A stretch of 58,502 nt of DNA, from assembly GCA_042091915.1 (NCBI GenBank), contig JBELGO010000002.1, positions 1 to 58,502 of the forward strand, given 5' to 3'. Positions 13,724 to 22,958 of the stretch are shown piece after piece; within the stretch, counting starts at the first letter, position 1; every line of letters starts with the position of its first letter. Under the pieces are notes generated by a model. That model saw only the letters and a program-made list of their open reading frames with translations. It searched no databases and was not told the DNA's origin. Both the position numbers and the translations under genes were made by a program. Source of the stretch: LSUCC0057 sp042091915. GTDB taxonomy: Bacteria > Pseudomonadota > Gammaproteobacteria > Pseudomonadales > Porticoccaceae.

Positions 13724-15069
13724 GCATCGTACTCAAGGCGCGTTACACGGCGGTCAAATTCACTTTTTTCACCGCGCTTACAGCTGGCGTAAAGCTCGGC
13801 AAAATCTTCGCCCAGATAGCGCTTGATAAATTCTGACGGCTCAAAGGCTGCCAGCGCAGCATCCCAATTGGTGGGTAGGTCGGGCTGCTCAACTTGTGCC
13901 TCACCCTCAACCGCGGGTGCCGGTTCCAGCTTATTCTCAATACCGTATAGCGCCCCAGCTAAAATTGCTGCGACCACTAAATAGACGTTGGCATCGGCAC
14001 CGGGCAGGCGGTGCTCTATTCTGATTGCAGAGGCATCGCCGGCGGGGATACGCAGTGCTGTGGTGCGATTTTCATAACCCCAGTTGGCGGCAACCGGGGC
14101 AAAACTGCCCGGCGCCAGGCGCCGATAAGAGTTAATGTTGGGTGCAAAGATCGCCATAGCCTCACCCATAGTTGCCAGGCAACCGGCCACTGCGTGGTGG
14201 AGTGTTGTGCTGCCGCGTTGGTCATCACCAATAAATACGTTGTTGCCCGCCTTGTCGAGCAAACTGAAATGAATATGCATTCCGTTGCCGACCTCTTCAG
14301 CAAAGGGTTTGGCCATAAAGGTGGCCAACTGCTGGTGACGACGCGCTACAGCGCGAATAGCACGGCGCAGCAAGCTGCCGTTGTCGCAGGCGCTGACAGC
14401 ATCGGCCTGATGATGCAGGTTGATCTCGTACTGCGAGGCACCGCACTCTGTAATCAGAGTGTCGACGGGAATCCCTTGGGCGCGGGCGACAGCATCAATC
14501 TCATCCATAATAGGCGCTACTTCGCGCATCGCGTCGAGGCTGTAACAATCGCCTCCCAGTGGCAGAGTAAGCTCTGTACTCTGGGTATGCAGCGGCTGGC
14601 CACTGTCGTCGCGCTGCTCTTGCAGCAAATGGAATTCAAGCTCGCTGGCCACTACCGGGGTTAAACCGAGTTGTGTGTAGCGCGCCACAACAGATTGTAG
14701 AATTGCACGCGGGTCAGCGCTGTAAGGTACGGTTTCCTGCTCACTGTGGCTGGCTTCACTCATTTGAATAATCAACTGAGCGGTCGGGCGATCAGCCCAT
14801 GGCACCAGCGCCAAAGTCGCCGGGTCAGCGAGACAAATACCGTCACAGTCACCCGTCGCCTCAATCAGTTCAGGAATATCTCGCCCCCAACTGTCGAGTG
14901 ATATGACCGACTTCGGCATTTTAAATTCGCCGCCAAAGACTTTTTTTATCTGCTCTCTGGGCACCCATTTGCCGCGGTGATTGCCGGCAAAATCGTGCAA
15001 GATCACCTCAAAAACCTCTACATCAGGATGTTGCTCTAAAAATTGATTTAGCTGTTCTATCGAACTCAT
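13714..15069 (-). CDS. Glutamine synthetase family protein, PuuA (gamma-glutamylpolyamine synthetase)-like
   Basis: This 451-residue enzyme has the glutamine synthetase fold. The N-terminal beta-grasp part has DFAGNHRGKWVP where GlnA has a different loop. The catalytic region shows ELEFHLL, NGMHIHFS and APNINSYRRL, then NRTTALRIP and RIEHRLPGADANVY. These are typical of the PuuA / gamma-glutamyl-polyamine ligase subfamily rather than GlnA, and no adenylylation-site motif is seen. The family joins glutamate to putrescine or another amine using ATP. No other puu genes are near. The TPR-sulfotransferase lies 36 nt upstream in the same direction, so the two may be co-transcribed. The amine substrate is unknown. 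Confidence 0.85.
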   Translation of the reverse strand: MSSIEQLNQFLEQHPDVEVFEVILHDFAGNHRGKWVPREQIKKVFGGEFKMPKSVISLDSWGRDIPELIEATGDCDGICLADPATLALVPWADRPTAQLIIQMSEASHSEQETVPYSADPRAILQSVVARYTQLGLTPVVASELEFHLLQEQRDDSGQPLHTQSTELTLPLGGDCYSLDAMREVAPIMDEIDAVARAQGIPVDTLITECGASQYEINLHHQADAVSACDNGSLLRRAIRAVARRHQQLATFMAKPFAEEVGNGMHIHFSLLDKAGNNVFIGDDQRGSTTLHHAVAGCLATMGEAMAIFAPNINSYRRLAPGSFAPVAANWGYENRTTALRIPAGDASAIRIEHRLPGADANVYLVVAAILAGALYGIENKLEPAPAVEGEAQVEQPDLPTNWDAALAAFEPSEFIKRYLGEDFAELYASCKRGEKSEFDRRVTRLEYDAYL

Positions 15070-15105
15070 GGTCTAACTCGTATAGGGTTATTGTTGTTGG
15101 CAGAG

Positions 15106-17100
15106 CTATTGCTCGGCGAGATCGCCAAGGGTTTCTCGCAGCGGTTCTAAATAGGGTTCAAAGTTGCGCCAGTAAGCCACCGCACTGGAGTATAGCGGCT
15201 GACGCACCTGCTCAGAACTTGCCGTATTCACCGCTCTATCGGTCTGGTGAAAATCAATACATTGCTGCTCAAAAGGTAACTCACAAAAATCTAACAGTCG
15301 CTCAACATGGCGGTTAATATCACTGACAACATCCTCATACTGCACGTCGAGGATACGGCCAGGGAAGCATTGGTGCCAGTGAGCCATCAACCGATGATAG
15401 TCGCGATAGTAATGGCCCAAGTCCTCGAGCGAGTAACTAAAGTTTTGTCCCTCAGCCCACAACTGTTTAAAACAACCAAAGCAGTTGTCCATCGGCTGAC
15501 GGCGGGTATTGATAATTTTTGCCGCGGGCAGAGAGGCGAGAATCAAGCCTAAATAGATAAAATTGTTGGGTAATTTATCAATAAAATGCGGCGTTCCAGC
15601 GCTGCGGTGGCGCGCCGCTTGCTCCAAATAGCGTTTGCCAATGGTTGTCAGCTGTTCGGCGCCAAGCTCGGCCATAGCCGCCGGGTAAGGCTGGCTGGCC
15701 AGAGGTTTGGGGGGGCGCGCTAAACCACTGGCCAGCCACGGTATATAGGGTAGCTCGCGCGTCCCCTCAACAGCCGAGTGGCTGGCCAGTATCTGTTCTT
15801 GCAAGGTAGAGCCAGAGCGCGGTAAGCCTAATATAAAAATGGGCGCCCGGTCAGCGACCCCAGCCGCAGCGAGGCTGGCCAATAGCTGTGGATTAAACGT
15901 CTCGATAATGGCATCAATCTGCGCACTGAAACGACTGCTGTCCCAGCGCACCAACTCTCGCTTGACGGCATTGGCCGAGGCGTAGCTGGCAAAGGCCTGC
16001 GGCCATTGCTGCTGGTGCTCATGAGCTTTGGCCTGGGCGTAGCCAAAATAAACTCGCTCTTGGGCAGGCAGATCTTGTTTAGCCAACTGGGCCTGAATGG
16101 CCTCCTGTTCAGCCGTACTGAAACGGTACGTTTTAAGATTGGCCAGCGACCAAGCGGCCTCACCACAGCTGGGATCGAGTTCAAGGCTGCGCCGGTAGGT
16201 GCTTATCGCCTCACTGCTGCGCCCGAGAGTTTTGAGTGCGGTGGCACGCTGTGAGAGTGCTGCGACAAAATCGGGTGATTGATTAATGACACGGTCAAAA
16301 TAATCCAGCGCAGTCGTAAAATCGTTGTCTTTACTGGCGAGATGGCCGAGTAACATCAGAGCTTCGCGCCAATCCGGCTCGATTTCTAAGGCGCGTCGGC
16401 AAGCTTGGGCTGCCGGTTCAAGTAAGTCTTGCCTAGAGAGTGCCGTGGCCAAATGCAGCCACCAACGCTTGTTTTCTGGCAGCGCTACGGTAAAGCGCCC
16501 GGCAATTTGTTCCGCCCAGTGCGCGCGGTTTGTCGCTATAGCGCGATTAAACAACAACTGTGCCAACGCCGGATTGAGTGGATCGCGCTCCATAGCGGCC
16601 AGGGCCAACTGTTCTCCGCGGCGCTGCTCACCCGCCGATGCACTAGCGGCCAACAGCGGGCGAATTTCTCGAAGTTGTTCAGCTCGCCGGCTGCGGGAGG
16701 GCAATTGATCCGCCAACTGCTGCGCTTCACCCTCTTCACCGCGAGCCTGCAAGAGGCTTTGCAGAGTTTTTGCGGCGCTGCCCAGCTTGGGATTGATTGA
16801 TAAGGCGCGGCGCAAACAGCGTTCGGCCTCACTGTCACTGCCCTGCTGCTGATGCGCTCGACCTAAGTCAGCCCATCCTTCAGCGTAATCCGCAGCCAAT
16901 GAAACCACTTGCTCTAGCCTGGTCCGTGCCTGGCTCACTCGCTTGAGTGCCAGATCGCACTGGGCGCGCAAACGCAGAGCATTTACCTCGCGCGGGTTAG
17001 CCGCAAGCAGGGGCTCTAAGAGATCGATAGCGACTTGTATGCGACCTTGTTGCATCGCCTGCAGCGCTTTTAAAAATTGTTCGCGGTGGCTAGCTGACAT
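15106..17100 (-). CDS. TPR-repeat sulfotransferase fusion protein
   Basis: A 664-residue protein in two parts. Residues 1-340 are tetratricopeptide-type helix pairs, with repeats such as WADLGRAHQQQG...AERCLRRALSINP and ALDYFDRVINQSPDF. Residues 419-640 are a sulfotransferase domain: the PAPS-binding loop GLPRSGST is at 425-432, followed by LASH, a conserved FIDKLPNNF and the RQPMDNC segment, where a 3'-phosphate-binding Arg is usual. It would transfer sulfate from PAPS to an acceptor presented by the TPR part. No signal peptide is visible, so the protein is probably cytosolic. Acceptors in this bacterial family are mostly unknown. A 12-bp dyad lies 60-93 bp upstream. It faces away from the sulfatase gene 7 kb away. 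Confidence 0.88.
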   Translation of the reverse strand: MSASHREQFLKALQAMQQGRIQVAIDLLEPLLAANPREVNALRLRAQCDLALKRVSQARTRLEQVVSLAADYAEGWADLGRAHQQQGSDSEAERCLRRALSINPKLGSAAKTLQSLLQARGEEGEAQQLADQLPSRSRRAEQLREIRPLLAASASAGEQRRGEQLALAAMERDPLNPALAQLLFNRAIATNRAHWAEQIAGRFTVALPENKRWWLHLATALSRQDLLEPAAQACRRALEIEPDWREALMLLGHLASKDNDFTTALDYFDRVINQSPDFVAALSQRATALKTLGRSSEAISTYRRSLELDPSCGEAAWSLANLKTYRFSTAEQEAIQAQLAKQDLPAQERVYFGYAQAKAHEHQQQWPQAFASYASANAVKRELVRWDSSRFSAQIDAIIETFNPQLLASLAAAGVADRAPIFILGLPRSGSTLQEQILASHSAVEGTRELPYIPWLASGLARPPKPLASQPYPAAMAELGAEQLTTIGKRYLEQAARHRSAGTPHFIDKLPNNFIYLGLILASLPAAKIINTRRQPMDNCFGCFKQLWAEGQNFSYSLEDLGHYYRDYHRLMAHWHQCFPGRILDVQYEDVVSDINRHVERLLDFCELPFEQQCIDFHQTDRAVNTASSEQVRQPLYSSAVAYWRNFEPYLEPLRETLGDLAEQ

Positions 17101-17159
17101 AGATTAATGAACTGGTTAAAGATAAGTTCATTGTAACCAGCCGCGGGCTGCGAAGCGAC

Positions 17160-17193
17160 TGAGTATTCGCACGCCGAGCTATGCGAATACTCA
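17160..17193. repeat. Perfect 12-bp inverted repeat between the TPR-sulfotransferase and comEA-like genes
   Basis: The arms 17160-17171 and 17182-17193 are exact reverse complements (TGAGTATTCGCA and its complement) around a 10-nt loop. There is no T-tract on either strand. It lies 15 bases after the ComEA-like gene and 60 bases before the sulfotransferase start, so it could be a Rho-assisted terminator hairpin or an operator. Confidence 0.8.
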
Positions 17194-17207
17194 AGCCACA
17201 CACTCAA

Positions 17208-17567
17208 TTATTGAACGGTTAGCAGACCCCTGTTGCGCTCTAAAGTTTTACGCCCTATTCCTTTAATATTTAGCAGCTCATCAACCGAGCTAAAGCTGCC
17301 GTGTTGATTGCGATAAGTCACAATGTCATCGGCCTTAGCTGGACCAATCCCCACCAGCGCTGTGGCCAGCTGTTCAGCTGTAGCAACATTGATATCAATC
17401 GGCATTTCACTGGACATGGCTAATGTCTCTAGCTGCTCTGGGTGATCAGATTGAGCTGTGACACTGCTGGAGAGAAAAACCATAGAGGTCAGAGCGACCA
17501 ACAGAATAAACGGTAAAACGTAGCGCCAGTAACTTTGGGTAGTTGGGGTGTGGAAGTAGAGAGCCAT
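17208..17567 (-). CDS. ComEA-like helix-hairpin-helix protein
   Basis: The ATG at 17567 follows GAGGAAAAT and gives 119 residues. A hydrophobic segment (YVLPFILLVALTSMVFLSSS, about 13-32) serves as signal or anchor. The C-terminal 60 residues hold two helix-hairpin-helix motifs: DINVATAEQL...VGIGPAKADDIV and VDELLNIKGIGRKTL. ComEA proteins bind incoming DNA in the periplasm during natural transformation; short gammaproteobacterial homologues like this one often stand alone near pyrF or ihfB. No other competence gene is in the window. DNA binding is expected; a transformation role is inferred. Confidence 0.85.
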   Translation of the reverse strand: MALYFHTPTTQSYWRYVLPFILLVALTSMVFLSSSVTAQSDHPEQLETLAMSSEMPIDINVATAEQLATALVGIGPAKADDIVTYRNQHGSFSSVDELLNIKGIGRKTLERNRGLLTVQ

Positions 17568-17688
17568 AATATTTTCCTCAGGTGGTTGTGAGTAAAACTC
17601 GCAGCCCAACAAAACATGCTGGACACCTATAGAAAATGGCTGTGAACAAGGCGATGCGCTATAGCCGTGAGCGGCTACAACTAAGAGC

Positions 17689-17988
17689 TTAGCCGTCGAT
17701 AAAACCCGCTTGGTTATTAACCCGCTCGCGCAGCTCTTTACCAGGTTTAAAATGAGGTACGTATTTTCCAGTCAGATCGACTTCATCGCCGGTCTTGGGA
17801 TTGCGGCCGCGACGCGGCGCGCGGTAGTGAAGGCTAAAGCTGCCAAATCCGCGGATTTCAATCCGCTGCTGGTTGACTAGCGTATGGGTCATTTTTTCCA
17901 GCAACATTTTGACCGCCAGCTCAACATCACGAGTCGGCAGGTGATCTTGACTGTTGGCGATTTTATCTATTAATTCAGACTTGGTCAT
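17689..17988 (-). CDS. ihfB: Integration host factor subunit beta
   Basis: The 99-residue beta subunit of IHF, a DNA-bending protein that works as a heterodimer with IhfA in recombination, replication and promoter control. Diagnostic parts are MTKSELIDKI, VELAVKMLLEKM, RIEIRGFGSF and the DNA-inserting arm with RNPKTG. It follows rpsA in the same orientation, as in E. coli and Pseudomonas, but the rpsA terminator at 18092-18121 separates them and a predicted promoter at 18026-18053 gives it its own transcript. Confidence 0.96.
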   Translation of the reverse strand: MTKSELIDKIANSQDHLPTRDVELAVKMLLEKMTHTLVNQQRIEIRGFGSFSLHYRAPRRGRNPKTGDEVDLTGKYVPHFKPGKELRERVNNQAGFIDG

Positions 17989-18025
17989 AGCGACTTACAA
18001 AACTAGCAGAGAATTTAGATTACTG

Positions 18026-18053
18026 ATTCTATTGGATTTTTTCAAAAATTCAA
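18026..18053 (-). promoter_or_regulatory. Predicted sigma-70 promoter of ihfB
   Basis: On the minus strand TTGAAT (18053-18048) and TAGAAT (18031-18026) are 16 bases apart, about 40 bases before the ihfB start and downstream of the rpsA terminator. Confidence 0.55.
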
Positions 18054-18091
18054 GGATTCATTCGCCAACCAGGACGATAAATACAAGGCAT

Positions 18092-18121
18092 AAAAAAGGG
18101 CGGCTTGCGCCACCCTTTTTT
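18092..18121 (-). terminator. Intrinsic terminator of rpsA
   Basis: A hairpin with an A/T-flanked GC stem (GGG-x-GGC against GCC-x-CCC, one mismatch) and a run of T on the minus strand lies 18 bases after the rpsA stop codon. Confidence 0.8.
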
Positions 18122-18138
18122 AACAGAACAAGAGAGCC

Positions 18139-19812
18139 TTACTTGTCCATTTGCGCCTTGATCAGATCACCGATAGTAGTCGGTGCTGCTGCTTCAGTCT
18201 CTTTGCTGCGGTGCGACTGCACTGCGGCTTTCTCGTCAGCGACATCTTTCGCTTTGATAGAGAGGCTGATAACGCGCGTCTTGCGGTCAACGTTAATGAT
18301 CTTCGCTTCGACAGACTCACCGACAGTGAGGACATTGCGAGCATCTTCAACTTTCTCACGCGAGAGTTCAGAAGCTTTCAATACCGCTTCGATCTCTTCA
18401 CCCAAGGTAATTACTGCCGCCTTGGCGTCAACTTCTTTGACGGTACCAGTAACGATGGTGCCTTTGTCGTTGTCATTAACGTAGTTATTGAAGGGGTCGT
18501 CAGCCAGTTGCTTGATACCCAGCGAGATGCGCTCGCGTTCTGAATCGATAGCTAAGACTACGGTGTCAACCTCATCGCCTTTCTTGTAGTTGCGCACAGC
18601 TTCTTCGCCGGCTTCGTTCCAAGAGATGTCCGAAAGGTGAACCAGTCCGTCAATACCACCGTCCAGACCAATAAAGATACCGAAATCGGTAATCGACTTG
18701 ATGCTGCCAGAGATTTTGTCGCCCTTGCCATGAGTGGCTGCAAAATCATCCCAGGGGTTAGTTTGACACTGTTTGATGCCCAGCGAGATACGGCGACGCT
18801 CTTCGTCGATATCAAGGATCATCACCTCTACTTCGTCACCGAGGTTAACGATCTTAGAGGGGTGTACGTTCTTATTGGTCCAATCCATTTCAGAGACGTG
18901 TACCAGACCTTCTACACCATCTTCCAGCTCAGCAAAGCAGCCGTAATCAGTGAGGTTGGTGATAACCGCTTTAACACGGCCGCCCTCTGGGTAGCGCCCT
19001 TTGATATCGCCCCAAGGATCTTCGCCCATCTGCTTCATACCGAGAGAGACGCGGTTGCGCTCGCGGTCGAACTTGAGGACTTTAACGTCAATTTCGTCGC
19101 CAACGTTGATCATCTCAGAGGGGTGACGGATGCGCTTCCAAGACATATCGGTGATGTGCAACAGACCATCGATACCGCCGAGGTCAACAAACGCACCGTA
19201 ATCAGTGAGGTTTTTAACCACACCTTTGAGTGATACGCCCTCTTCGAGGTTAGCCAGCAACTCTTCGCGCTCGGCTGAGTTGGCGCTCTCCATGACCGCG
19301 CGACGGCTAACAACAACATTGTTGCGTTTGGCATCGAGCTTGATCACTTTAAATTCAAGTTCTTTGTTTTCCAGGTGGGTGATTTCGCGCAGTGGGCGAA
19401 CATCAACCAGTGAGCCAGGCAAGAATGCGCGCAGGCCAGCAACATCGACTGTAAAGCCGCCTTTAACCTTACCGCTGATGATACCAGTAACGACTTCGTC
19501 TGCTTTGTGAGCAGCTTCAAGCTCAATCCAAGACTCAGCACGGCGGGCTTTTTCGCGTGACAGACGAGTGGCACCGAAGCCATCTTCTACCGCTTCAAGT
19601 GCAACCTGCACTTCGTCGCCAACGGCAACTTCAAGTTCGCCGCGCTCGTTGTAAAATTGTTCTGCGGGGATAACGCCTTCAGACTTGAGGCCGGCGTGAA
19701 CCGTTACCCAGTCTTTGTCTACATCGAGAACTACACCAGTAATAATGGCGCCAGTTTTCATCTCGACGGTTTTTAGGCTTTCTTCAAATAAATCTTGGAA
19801 GCTTTCGCTCAT
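18139..19812 (-). CDS. rpsA: 30S ribosomal protein S1
   Basis: At 557 residues this has exactly the length of E. coli S1. Six S1 RNA-binding domains follow one another; the third to sixth each show the V-x-x-L-T/I-D-Y/F-G-x-F consensus (for example NLTDYGAFVDLGGIDGLLH and SITDFGIFIGLDGGIDGLVH). S1 brings mRNAs to the 30S subunit and unfolds their leaders. The start ATG follows CAGGA. The gene lies between cmk and ihfB, the conserved gammaproteobacterial order, with a 160-nt leader region upstream that is long enough for autogenous control. Confidence 0.98.
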   Translation of the reverse strand: MSESFQDLFEESLKTVEMKTGAIITGVVLDVDKDWVTVHAGLKSEGVIPAEQFYNERGELEVAVGDEVQVALEAVEDGFGATRLSREKARRAESWIELEAAHKADEVVTGIISGKVKGGFTVDVAGLRAFLPGSLVDVRPLREITHLENKELEFKVIKLDAKRNNVVVSRRAVMESANSAEREELLANLEEGVSLKGVVKNLTDYGAFVDLGGIDGLLHITDMSWKRIRHPSEMINVGDEIDVKVLKFDRERNRVSLGMKQMGEDPWGDIKGRYPEGGRVKAVITNLTDYGCFAELEDGVEGLVHVSEMDWTNKNVHPSKIVNLGDEVEVMILDIDEERRRISLGIKQCQTNPWDDFAATHGKGDKISGSIKSITDFGIFIGLDGGIDGLVHLSDISWNEAGEEAVRNYKKGDEVDTVVLAIDSERERISLGIKQLADDPFNNYVNDNDKGTIVTGTVKEVDAKAAVITLGEEIEAVLKASELSREKVEDARNVLTVGESVEAKIINVDRKTRVISLSIKAKDVADEKAAVQSHRSKETEAAAPTTIGDLIKAQMDK

Positions 19813-19972
19813 AATAAGAGTCCTGATAATGACAGAGCCAATACAGGGCCAGTTAGGTTGGAGGCCGGGATTGCATGACTCTTTTTACCGCACAGCCAGA
19901 TGTCGCGGGTCAGTTATACACAAGCTCAACAGCGGCATTGCTGGCAGCCACTGTCTCACCTTCTTTTACGGC

Positions 19973-20662
19973 CTACACCATCTGCTTTAAAGCGAGAATA
20001 GAGAGCACCGATTCCATCACTTCATCGATCGACATCGCTGAGGTATCCAGCTCGATAGCATCGTCTGCTGGACGCAGTGGTGAGGCATCGCGATTGATGT
20101 CGCGCTCGTCGCGCTGGCGAACCTGCTCGACGAGGGCGGCGAGACTAACATTTTCGCCCTTTTCAAGCAACTCTTTGTGCCGGCGCGCGGCGCGCTCTTC
20201 CGCCGAAGCGGTGAGATAAATTTTCAGTGGCGCATCACTAAACACCACCGTGCCCATATCGCGACCATCGGCGATCAAACCGGGTGGGCGCGCGAAATCC
20301 CGCTGACGCTGCAGAAGCGCCTCGCGCACAGAGGGCACTGTGGCAACCTGAGAGGCCAGCGCACCAGTTTGCTCAGTGCGCAATTCACGGCTGACATCTT
20401 CGCCTTCTAACAGCACCACTACTTGCTGTTGATCAGTTTTAAATTGAATATCCATATGCTCGGCTAACACTTCGAGCGCAGTGTGGTTGGCAAAGTCGAT
20501 GCCGCGGCGGCTGGCAGCAAGTCCCAGCAGGCGGTAAAGCGCACCACTGTCGAGATAGTGATATCCCAAGCGGCTCGCTAGTCGGCGGCAAAGTGTACCT
20601 TTACCTGCGCCACTCGGGCCATCTATGGCGATCACTGTCACCGAAAGTTGTTCTGCAGCCAT
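19973..20662 (-). CDS. cmk: Cytidylate kinase
   Basis: A 229-residue kinase that phosphorylates CMP and dCMP with ATP. The P-loop DGPSGAGKGTL is at about residues 14-24, the nucleotide-binding LDSGALYR follows, and DGRDMGTVVF and the lid RRxKEL...RDxRDxxRxxSPLxPAxDA are standard (RDERDINRDASPLRPADDA). It lies 33 nt behind the tyrA-aroA fusion and upstream of rpsA, the usual order. The length is normal. Confidence 0.97.
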   Translation of the reverse strand: MAAEQLSVTVIAIDGPSGAGKGTLCRRLASRLGYHYLDSGALYRLLGLAASRRGIDFANHTALEVLAEHMDIQFKTDQQQVVVLLEGEDVSRELRTEQTGALASQVATVPSVREALLQRQRDFARPPGLIADGRDMGTVVFSDAPLKIYLTASAEERAARRHKELLEKGENVSLAALVEQVRQRDERDINRDASPLRPADDAIELDTSAMSIDEVMESVLSILALKQMV

Positions 20663-20695
20663 TGCTGGGTGCTCCTAAATAGAGAAAGTCGTCAA

Positions 20696-22936
20696 TCATT
20701 CGACAATCAGTTTGATACCCACCTGCTGAGCCAGTTCGGCGAAGGTCGGGAAAGAAGTGGCGACATTGTTACAGTCGTCGATGACAATTTCGTGGCTGGC
20801 ACGCAGGCTGGCAATAGCAAAAGCCATGGCGATACGATGATCGTGCTGACTCGTCACTCGGCCACCGCCAAGTTGGCCGCCGGTGATGCGAATACCGTCT
20901 TCGGTCGGTGTCGCCGAGATACCCAAAATCTGCAGGCCATCAGCCATTGCTTGTATGCGGTCGCTCTCTTTAACGCGCAGCTCATGGGCACCTGTCAAAA
21001 CGGTCTCACCCTCGGCGCAGGCAGCGGCAACAAACAACACAGGAAACTCATCGATAGCCAAAGGCACTTGTGATTCGTCGATAGCAATACCGTGCAGCGG
21101 AGCATAGCGCACGCGGATATCAGCAACCGGTTCGCCACCCACTTCGTCCTGGTTAGCCAATTCTACGTTGGCGCCCATGGCGCGAAGAATGTTGATCACA
21201 CCGATGCGGGTGGGATTGATGCCGATATGTTGCAGGGTTATATCAGAGCCTGGCGTAATCGCTGCAGCGACCATAAAAAATGCGGCTGAGGAGATATCAG
21301 CAGGGACATCGATGCGGCCACCGCGCAACTTTCCACCCCCGCGCAGCGAGACACGACTAGCGCCATCGCCCAAGTTTTCACTGACCACCTGGTAACCAAA
21401 ACCGCGCAGCATACGCTCGGTGTGGTCGCGAGTTGGGGCCGGTTCAATGACTGATGTTTCACCGTCACAGTAAAGGCCGGCCAACAGCAGACACGATTTA
21501 ACCTGTGCGCTAGCCATAGGCATTGTGTAGTTCAGCGGTTTGAGTTTCTGTCCACCGGTGATTCGCAGCGGCGGCTTACCCCCTTGGTTGGTCTCTATGA
21601 CGGCGCCCATCTCGGCCAAAGGATTGGCGACACGACCCATCGGCCGACCACTCAGCGACTCATCACCGACCAGCACAGAGTCGAATTGCTGCCCGGCCAG
21701 AACGCCGGCCAGCAGGCGCATACCGGTGCCGGCGTTGCCGACATCCAGAGGGGTTGTCGGCGCGCGCAGGCCGTTCAAGCCTACTCCGTGGACAACTACG
21801 CGACCCTGTTGCGGCCCCTCAATTTGCACGCCCATGGCGCGAAACGCACGCAGGGTGGCGATACTGTCTTCGCCCTCGAGAAAGCCGGTGACCTCGGTCA
21901 TTCCTTCGGCGAGAGCACCGAGCATAATTGAGCGATGAGAGATAGATTTATCACCCGGCACACGAATAGACCCTACGGCTGTGCCGCCGGGAGATAAACG
22001 AAAAGTAAGAGGTTTGGCGCTCATAGTGTCGCAGTCTAATCCTTGTTCAAGTAATTGGCTAAAGTGCTGGCGAGCGGACTGCGCGCGGGTAAAGAGGTCC
22101 AGCAAATAAGCTCCGTCATTGTTATCGATGGCGGAACGCAAACGCGCAAAGTCGGCGGTCAGGCGGTCCAGCACTTGTAAAACAGCCGTGCGGTTAGCGA
22201 GCGCGATATCGCGCCACATTACTGGGTCACTTGCCGCTATACGGGTAAAATCGCGAAAGCCGCCAGCCGCGTAGCGGAAGATCTCTCTGTCAGCGCGCAA
22301 ATCTGCCAGTGTATCGACCAGCGAAAACGCTAAAAAATGCGGCAGATGGCTCGTCGCCGCCAGTATCTCATCGTGGTCGGCAACACTCATTGTCGTGACA
22401 ATAGCGCCGCCGCCCTGCCAGAGAGACTCAACGCGTTGCAGATGCTCTGCCGCACTGTTTTCGTGCGGAGTCAAAATCACTCGGTGATCGACAAACAGGT
22501 CGGCGTTAGCCGCACTGACTCCGCTCTTCTCCGAACCTGCAATCGGATGACCGGGGATAAACTGCTCTGGCAATGTCCCATAGCAATCGAACAAGGCGGT
22601 TACAACACTGCCTTTGACACTGGCAACATCGGTTAATGTCACCGCGCCATCCAAATAGGTTTTACACTCTTGCAGCACCTGTGGCACTGTCAGTGTCGGC
22701 ACGCCAATCACCAACAGATCGCCGCGGCCGAGCTCACTGGCCAGTTCGGCAATAGAATTTGCCGCACGATCAATGACACCGGCTTGCAGAGCTAGATCTA
22801 GAGTAGAACTGCGTCGCGACACGCCAATCACCTCGACGGCCAAGCCGCGCTGGCGCGCCGCCAGGGCCAGGCTAGAGCCGATTAGGCCGAGCCCAACGAC
22901 GACAAGTTTGTTCACTGCTGTTGAAATAGCGGTCAC
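20696..22936 (-). CDS. Bifunctional prephenate dehydrogenase / 3-phosphoshikimate 1-carboxyvinyltransferase (EPSP synthase)
   Basis: This 746-residue fusion joins two aromatic amino acid enzymes. Residues 1-300 are a TyrA-type dehydrogenase with the NAD motif GLGLIGSSLA (15-24), GHPIAGSEKSG and a helical dimer domain. From Met305 an AroA domain begins: SPGG, PGDKSISHRS, GNAGTGMRLL, SAQVKSCLLLAGL, and ESDR near the end. The same fusion is known in Pseudomonas and Acinetobacter. EPSP synthase feeds the chorismate pathway, and the dehydrogenase draws prephenate towards tyrosine. The start is GTG at 22936 with only a weak binding site; another GTG follows at 22915. The gene lies 22 nt behind pheA in an aromatic operon. 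Confidence 0.95.
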   Translation of the reverse strand: MTAISTAVNKLVVVGLGLIGSSLALAARQRGLAVEVIGVSRRSSTLDLALQAGVIDRAANSIAELASELGRGDLLVIGVPTLTVPQVLQECKTYLDGAVTLTDVASVKGSVVTALFDCYGTLPEQFIPGHPIAGSEKSGVSAANADLFVDHRVILTPHENSAAEHLQRVESLWQGGGAIVTTMSVADHDEILAATSHLPHFLAFSLVDTLADLRADREIFRYAAGGFRDFTRIAASDPVMWRDIALANRTAVLQVLDRLTADFARLRSAIDNNDGAYLLDLFTRAQSARQHFSQLLEQGLDCDTMSAKPLTFRLSPGGTAVGSIRVPGDKSISHRSIMLGALAEGMTEVTGFLEGEDSIATLRAFRAMGVQIEGPQQGRVVVHGVGLNGLRAPTTPLDVGNAGTGMRLLAGVLAGQQFDSVLVGDESLSGRPMGRVANPLAEMGAVIETNQGGKPPLRITGGQKLKPLNYTMPMASAQVKSCLLLAGLYCDGETSVIEPAPTRDHTERMLRGFGYQVVSENLGDGASRVSLRGGGKLRGGRIDVPADISSAAFFMVAAAITPGSDITLQHIGINPTRIGVINILRAMGANVELANQDEVGGEPVADIRVRYAPLHGIAIDESQVPLAIDEFPVLFVAAACAEGETVLTGAHELRVKESDRIQAMADGLQILGISATPTEDGIRITGGQLGGGRVTSQHDHRIAMAFAIASLRASHEIVIDDCNNVATSFPTFAELAQQVGIKLIVE

Positions 22937-22958
22937 CTTAAAACTCTGACGAATGCGA

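Noticed and set aside
14011..14664. 217-codon open frame on the plus strand inside the glutamine synthetase gene
   Set aside because: It is antisense to a clear enzyme gene, has no recognisable domain and follows the codon periodicity of the opposite strand.
17662..17677. 6-bp GC hairpin after ihfB
   Set aside because: Short stem, no T-tract; not enough for a terminator call.
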